From the NCBI GenBank assembly GCA_963514095.1, contig OY741282.1, positions 12,077,847-12,141,846 of the forward strand: a stretch of 64,000 nt of DNA, written 5' to 3'. Below, in pieces: positions 58,901 through 64,000 of the stretch. A model generated the notes under the pieces. That model searched no databases. It had not been told where the DNA came from and worked only from the letters and a program-made list of their open reading frames with translations. A program made the translations under genes and the position numbers. This DNA comes from Eutrigla gurnardus. Taxonomy: Eukaryota > Chordata > Actinopteri > Perciformes > Triglidae. How positions within the stretch are numbered: the first letter of the stretch is position 1; every line of letters begins with the position of its first letter.

Positions 58901-61860
58901 GGTCTTGTTACAACATCCACCGTAGTGTTGGGTTTCTACAGATGTTTTGTGTGGAGCAGAGTCACAAGCTGAGTCTTGTCAGGTTAAAAATTAAAATGCA
59001 GTTTGGCACATACAAAAGGCATAAATCATCTCATTGCTTCTTAAAAGGACCTTGTTAAAACATGCCAGAACAAACAAGTTATGTAACAACATGGACTTGT
59101 CTGTGAAAGTCTGTCCTCCTACAAGAACAGATGGAAGAGGAACTCAGGAATGAGAAGGGGGGAAATGAGATTAAAGGACGAAGAAGATGTTTTCTTTCAT
59201 ATTTGTGCAGCTCTGACTGAGACCACCCGACTGAAATCAATACATTCCACTCTCTCCGATTAAATTCAGATGTGAAAATAGGAATGTGACCTTTACACCC
59301 ACCTGTGTATGAAGTTTTTTTTCTCCAGGTACTCCATGGCAGAGGAGATCTGTGTGGCCATGTGGAGCAGCACCACTGCATTGACCTCCTCCCTGTTGCA
59401 CTCTCTCAGGTAGTCTAGGAGGTTACCATGGGTCATGAACTCCGTGATGATGTAGAACGGTGGCTCCCGTGTGCACACACCTGCCAAGAACACAAGTTTG
59501 CAAAGCAAAGTGCATCAATATCCAAGTTACATTCATTAGTAAAAAGAAACACAGACACAGGTTATACTTATTTAAAAAAGTTGACATACCCAACAGTTGT
59601 ACCAGGTTGGGGTGTTTGATCTCTTTCATGACAGCAGCCTCCTTGAGAAACTCCTCCACCTCCATCGTATCCTCCTGGACGGAGTTATTGGCAAAAAAGT
59701 GAGCATAACCCCCGGCTGGTTGCAGTTGCATCCATACAACACCAGATGGCAGCATTATTCAGTCAAATTACATTTGACACATTAACACAAAGTGTTGATA
59801 TGTGACAATTTGCGGTGTCAAAATGTCATAAATGGATAAAAGCCCTTTCCTTATAATGCATAACATATGAGCTAATAAACCCACTCTTATCTCCCACAGA
59901 TAACTGTTGTCAACCCGTCTTCTTACCTTTAGTGTCTTGACAGCCACGGTGAGGTTGTACTTCTTCCAAACACCCTCGTACACCTCCCCGTACTGTCCCC
60001 CTCCCAGCTTGTGCTTCATGGTAATGTCAGTGCGCTCCATCTCCCACTTGTCGTAGTTGGGAGAGACTCCGTAGATGGTGGGCTTGTTGCGTTTCGGCGC
60101 CGGGTAGTGCAGCGTGGTGATGAGGCCGTCGGCCACCGTGGAGTGGTGGTGCACCAGCTCCGCCAGTGTGTTGAAACGGCTTTCCGATGAGACGTACAGC
60201 TGGAGGAGAAAGAGATTCTACATTTCAGTAGATGTACACGAGAGGTCAGTTCAGTTTAGGATATCGGCAGAATTTCTAGCACAAATTTCTATAACCACAG
60301 CTTTGGATTAATACAAGACAAATTATTTTTCAGTTGAGAGACATTTTTAATTATTCAGTGAAACATTCTAATGATTAAATATTCCCAAATGTTCTCATTA
60401 CATGATGCATTAACATGGAAGTGATCACACATCATGTCTGGAGACAGTAAGCGATATTAGGGAGATGTATAACACCAGAGGTAACTGGCAAAGTGCCAGT
60501 AATATGACATGAAATAATACATGTCTAAAGCTTGACAAAGAGACACTGAAACATTTTCCTCATAAAGAACGGTCTTAGCCCGTTCGAAACTCGCAGGGCA
60601 TTTAGTCAGGAAGCTGGTGGAGGGAAGGATATTGGTCAGGGCTCAGTGGACACAGTCTTTTCCATTGTCCAAGTCTTACATAACCCTCAAAATGATTTGC
60701 TCTCCAATCTGCACTGTGCATATCTTTACTTGTGAACAGGCTCTTTGAGCGAGCTGAAGGGCTATGGAAAAAAAGACCTTTGAAATCTAAAGAGGATTTA
60801 ACGGTCAGTTGGTCATCCTCTCCTGGCTTAAACCTTGAACCATTTACTAAATTATGGGGAAAATTAGTTTGACTAAAATTAAAACCTTAGATCATCAGAG
60901 CAGTATAAATCACAAAGTCAGTGTGAAACAAAGCTGCAGCTCAGAGGAGTGTTGAGATAATCTGAAATTATTGGAGAAGCCTATCATACCAGACTCTTGA
61001 GTTGTAGCTCAGTGGGAGGATGGAAAACAATATGTGATGGGGAACCGCATGTCAGAGTGTGTGTGTGTGTTAGTGTGTGTGCTTAAATCTGTTGTGTGTG
61101 TGCATACTTGGCTGCATCTGTCGGTGCTAATGCGTGTCTTAGCATGGGCGTCAGTGTCTGGTTGGCCTCGTATCTGCTGGCCATTATGAGCAGCACGGTG
61201 GTGGTTAGAGGCATTCTTGTCATAGCTGGCGTTCCTCAAGCTAGCTCACCTCGCTGCATCACAGGCAGGAGGGTGACACGGCCAAAATGGAAGCAGCTTC
61301 TCCATTGACATAGTAAGTTGGGGGAATCCCACAGAAGAAATTCAGCCGCGCATACAAATATGGCGTTGACTTTTCTACCCTGACCATCGGGATGGGGTAA
61401 CCTGCACCTTATTTAACAGCTTTTATTATAACCGGAAGTCCAGATACCATGCCTTCTCTGCTCAACTATATTTCTTCACATTCATGATTTCAAGTAAAAT
61501 ATTAAGCAGGGTATATATTAAGCATTTTAGGGTCATTAAAGTAATACAATCATCATCTCTAGATGTGTTTTTCTGAGTGATGGAAACCTGACCAGCTTTT
61601 AGAGAGAGAACAGAACAATGCTGATATCTGTTCTTGCAGATATCAAAGTCACTTGCGAGAGAGATTTTGTGTGATACAATAACAGTGTCTTGAAGTGCAA
61701 CACTGACTGACATTACATTTATTTAGACACCAACTTATGTGAAAGTAGGACTACTACTTGGGAAATGTTGAACCCATGTTGTTGTTGTGTCAAGTAATAT
61801 GCACAATTGTACATATGATCTTATTACGATGCATATGTTTATGTATATAGAGTGTCAACC

Positions 61861-61897
<37 letters not shown>

Positions 61898-62977
61898 CCT
61901 GATGCCTACCTTGCCGTCAGACGCAGTGTTAATCCTGTAATGGTAGACTCTCCCCTCGTACCGCAGGGAAATGGACCTCTGGCCGGGGCTGCTCTCACTC
62001 TCCCGGACCAGGAAGCTCCCGTTGATGCCCGAGCTGAGCAGGTACTCTGCAGCGTTGCGCGACACGGGTCCATGGTACCAGCTGTGCTTCTCCAGGCTGT
62101 TGACCGGGGTGATGTAGTTGGACGGCACCCAACCCTGGCCATTCTTGGTCTGTGCCTCGCACCACTCGCCGTTGTGGTTGTAACCCAGCACACGCAGCTT
62201 CTCTCCTAGTCAATGTGAGATCACGGTTTTATTATTATTATAAAGATCAGGCAACACTAGCATGGACACTGCACTGGAAATGAGCTCAGTATGTTTTAGT
62301 TAGACATGCAGGAATTTTATCATGTTTCCTCAGACCAGAAACTCTGGCAGGCGATTTTCTTTTTCCACCAATCATTGGGAGACTAAAGTAAGGTGCTTTA
62401 TTACACATTTACAAAAAGGGAAACATTTTGTTGACCAAACTTAAAATGAGTTACTTATTTGGCAAATATACACCCAAAGTAGAATTAACCTGAACCAATG
62501 TCTCATATTAGAGTGAACTTGAAAGGGTCGTTGTACAGGATTTTCTTGTTTATTCCACATATGTTCTCTCCTTCCTTCCTCTGTTTGTTTGTGTGATCCA
62601 TCTGTGGTATTGTTTTATTGTCGGTTTCAGAAGAGGGGGAAAAAAACACACACGCGAGACCATCGTCAGGAAGTGAGAGTCAGGCGGGGATTGAAGACAG
62701 AGAGGGAAGGAGACAGGAAGTAAATAAGCAGATCCTCAGCAAGATTCATAACCTTATTGAGACTTTCTCCCGTCACTTTGTAAGCCACACAAACTACTCT
62801 ATATAAACGTACCTTTAGTAATGCTGAGTGTGTTGTCACCACTGGCTACAAAGTCGTAGAGTGCGACAAACAGGTTGGGGTCATTCTCGCTGGGTCCAGC
62901 CAACAGGTTCTCTTTGGAGTTCCAGCGGGCCGCTTCTGTCAGACCCTGACTCTCAAAGTCTGGTCTTTGGAGAGCTT
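55968..62977 (-). CDS. abl1: ABL1 non-receptor tyrosine kinase, exons 2-11 (5' end outside window)
   Basis: Tyrosine kinase shuttling between cytoplasm and nucleus, linking growth, DNA-damage and adhesion signals to actin. Exons in transcript order: 62813-62977, 61910-62205, 59927-60199, 59590-59674, 59303-59480, 58542-58726, 58195-58347, 58027-58116, 57799-57927, 55968-57649. Exons 3-9 have the human sizes (296, 273, 85, 178, 185, 153, 90). Window protein: 1,077 residues. SH3 (34-91), SH2 from W97, G-loop LGGGQYG (218-224), catalytic K241, helix-C E256, gatekeeper T285, catalytic HRD aspartate D333, DFG from D351, activation-loop Y363. The tail keeps Lys-rich, PALPRKR and RRHKHS nuclear signals, a PAPPPPP stretch, the export-like LENSLRELQI and the F-actin-binding domain ending SSVKEISDIVQR, which marks ABL1 rather than ABL2. 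Exon 2 starts with AA in phase 1, as in human; exon 1a/1b must lie beyond 64,000. Confidence 0.96.
61864..61896 (-). repeat. abl1: (CA)n repeat beside the abl1 exon 3 donor
   Basis: On the coding strand a run of about 16 CA units begins about 14 nt after the exon 3 5' splice site. CA repeats in this position are known binding sites for hnRNP L and can alter exon inclusion. Confidence 0.9.
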
Positions 62978-64000
62978 CTGAAAGAGAAAAGAAAGCACAC
63001 ATGTGAGGCGAAAACATCAAACGATGCAATGCTGAGGGGAGACTGTGTGTGTGTTTAGTATGCAGAGACATTGTGAGGAAGTATCCCCATATATGGGACA
63101 CATGTAGGATGATTCAACAACAACGGCAACTGTTGCCACTGCATGTGTCATTTAAATTCTTCTATATCCCCTTCAAGTTGGCCTTGCTCCAACAAGCAGG
63201 TCATCAGCTGGGATCCCAACACGGGATTACAGGAATAAACCTGATCAAGTGACCCAATGGGTCCCCGCTGTCTTTGTAACTTTTCATTTCCTGGATTATC
63301 CCTGCTTAGTTTTCATTTTCTTGAATACCTAGAGACAATTAGTACACATCAGACCGTGAGAACGTGCCTCAGCATGATCCTTCACCGTAACTGGATGTGC
63401 TTGCACTCACAGGTAATGAGCCCTGGTTCAAAGTATCTTAACTCATAGTTATGTAAATTACAGACATATCTTGAATTATAGCAACTTAAGAGCAGTGCAG
63501 CTGATGGCTAAATCACAAAAAGTAAAAAATGGAAAGAATGAAGAGAAGGGAAAAAAAAGAGAGAAGAGTGAGAAAATCACTTTTAACCACGGTTTGGCCC
63601 TAACGTGAGCTTTATTGTGTGGCTTGCTCAGCTGTTGTCACACATGTTTGAGAGGCTTCTTATATTTCATCCCCCCAGCTCACAAACACCCACTTCCTTC
63701 CAACAGAGACAACAGGCTACAGCTGCACTTAGTTTGCACCTTCCAGTGAAAATTTCACACTGAGGAAGATATCAGGAAGAGGATATGTTATGGATCGATT
63801 TTTAACAGAATAGCAGTAGCACATACACAGTACCATTAGGGAAAGACCCAAACCCTCAAAAAAAGTGACACGGAATCTCAACCACAGAATCCTAAACACA
63901 ATCCAAAAGCTACCTTCTTCATTTACCTTGAAATGAAATGAAATAAAAACACATTTGCCGTTGTATTCGTCATTTTCACACATCCTTCTATAAATATCCA
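62978..64000 (-). other. abl1: Part of abl1 intron 1
   Basis: Sequence upstream of abl1 exon 2. No exon 1a- or 1b-like coding sequence was recognised before the window ends. The polypyrimidine tract CTTTTCTCTTTCAG directly precedes exon 2. Confidence 0.7.

Noticed and set aside
60998..61020. tRNA A-box-like sequence GTAGCTCAGTGGGAGG (tRNA or SINE)
   Set aside because: No B box, cloverleaf or A-rich tail follows; it is probably coincidental or a very decayed fragment in an abl1 intron.
55968..62977. Assignment to ABL2
   Set aside because: The SSVKEISDIVQR ending, the PALPRKR and RRHKHS blocks and the exon 2 sequence fit ABL1 better.

Overview
This is vertebrate nuclear DNA, almost certainly from a ray-finned (teleost) fish. 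The genes have vertebrate exon/intron structure with GT-AG introns. The proteins align along their length to vertebrate DDX54, RAB14 and ABL1. The introns are compact, the non-coding DNA is AT-rich, and dinucleotide microsatellites ((CA)n, (GA)n, (TA)n) are frequent. The species cannot be determined from the sequence. I see no prokaryotic operons, CRISPR arrays, viral genes or intact transposon genes.

Layout. (1) About 1-22.0 kb is gene-poor: no coding exon is supportable, only microsatellites, a small hairpin, a G-rich tract, a GCTAAGGCTA tandem array, three good CTCF-like motifs in one orientation, and stretches that look like regulatory DNA. (2) 22.6-28.6 kb, minus strand: ddx54, a DEAD-box RNA helicase reconstructed in full (20 exons, 903 codons plus stop). 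It has a tRNA-Cys(GCA) gene inside intron 1, one GC-AG intron, one probable U12-type (minor spliceosome) intron and an RGG-repeat C-terminal region. (3) 28.6-35.7 kb is non-coding, rich in microsatellites and candidate developmental regulatory sequence. (4) 35.9-40.2 kb, plus strand: a three-exon Ly6/uPAR-family gene for a secreted or GPI-anchored ten-cysteine protein, orthology unresolved. (5) 41.9-54.1 kb, plus strand: rab14, complete (215 codons plus stop), with a probable non-coding first exon and a 3' UTR of about 2.3 kb. (6) 54.2-64.0 kb, minus strand: abl1, coding exons 2-11. The alternative first exon(s) lie beyond the right edge. rab14 and abl1 converge, with predicted polyadenylation signals only about 120 bp apart.

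The genes do not form one pathway. ddx54 acts in nucleolar and nuclear RNA metabolism, rab14 in endosome/Golgi traffic, abl1 in tyrosine-kinase signalling and actin control, and the Ly6-like protein at the cell surface. I found no convincing undescribed multi-gene system. The most unusual observations are the splice-site classes of ddx54, its repeat-expanded RGG region, the nested tRNA gene, the unplaced Ly6 gene with a strong palindrome about 550 bp upstream, and the tail-to-tail rab14/abl1 arrangement. All exon coordinates below were derived by hand from splice signals, reading phase and known protein families, and no alignment program was run.
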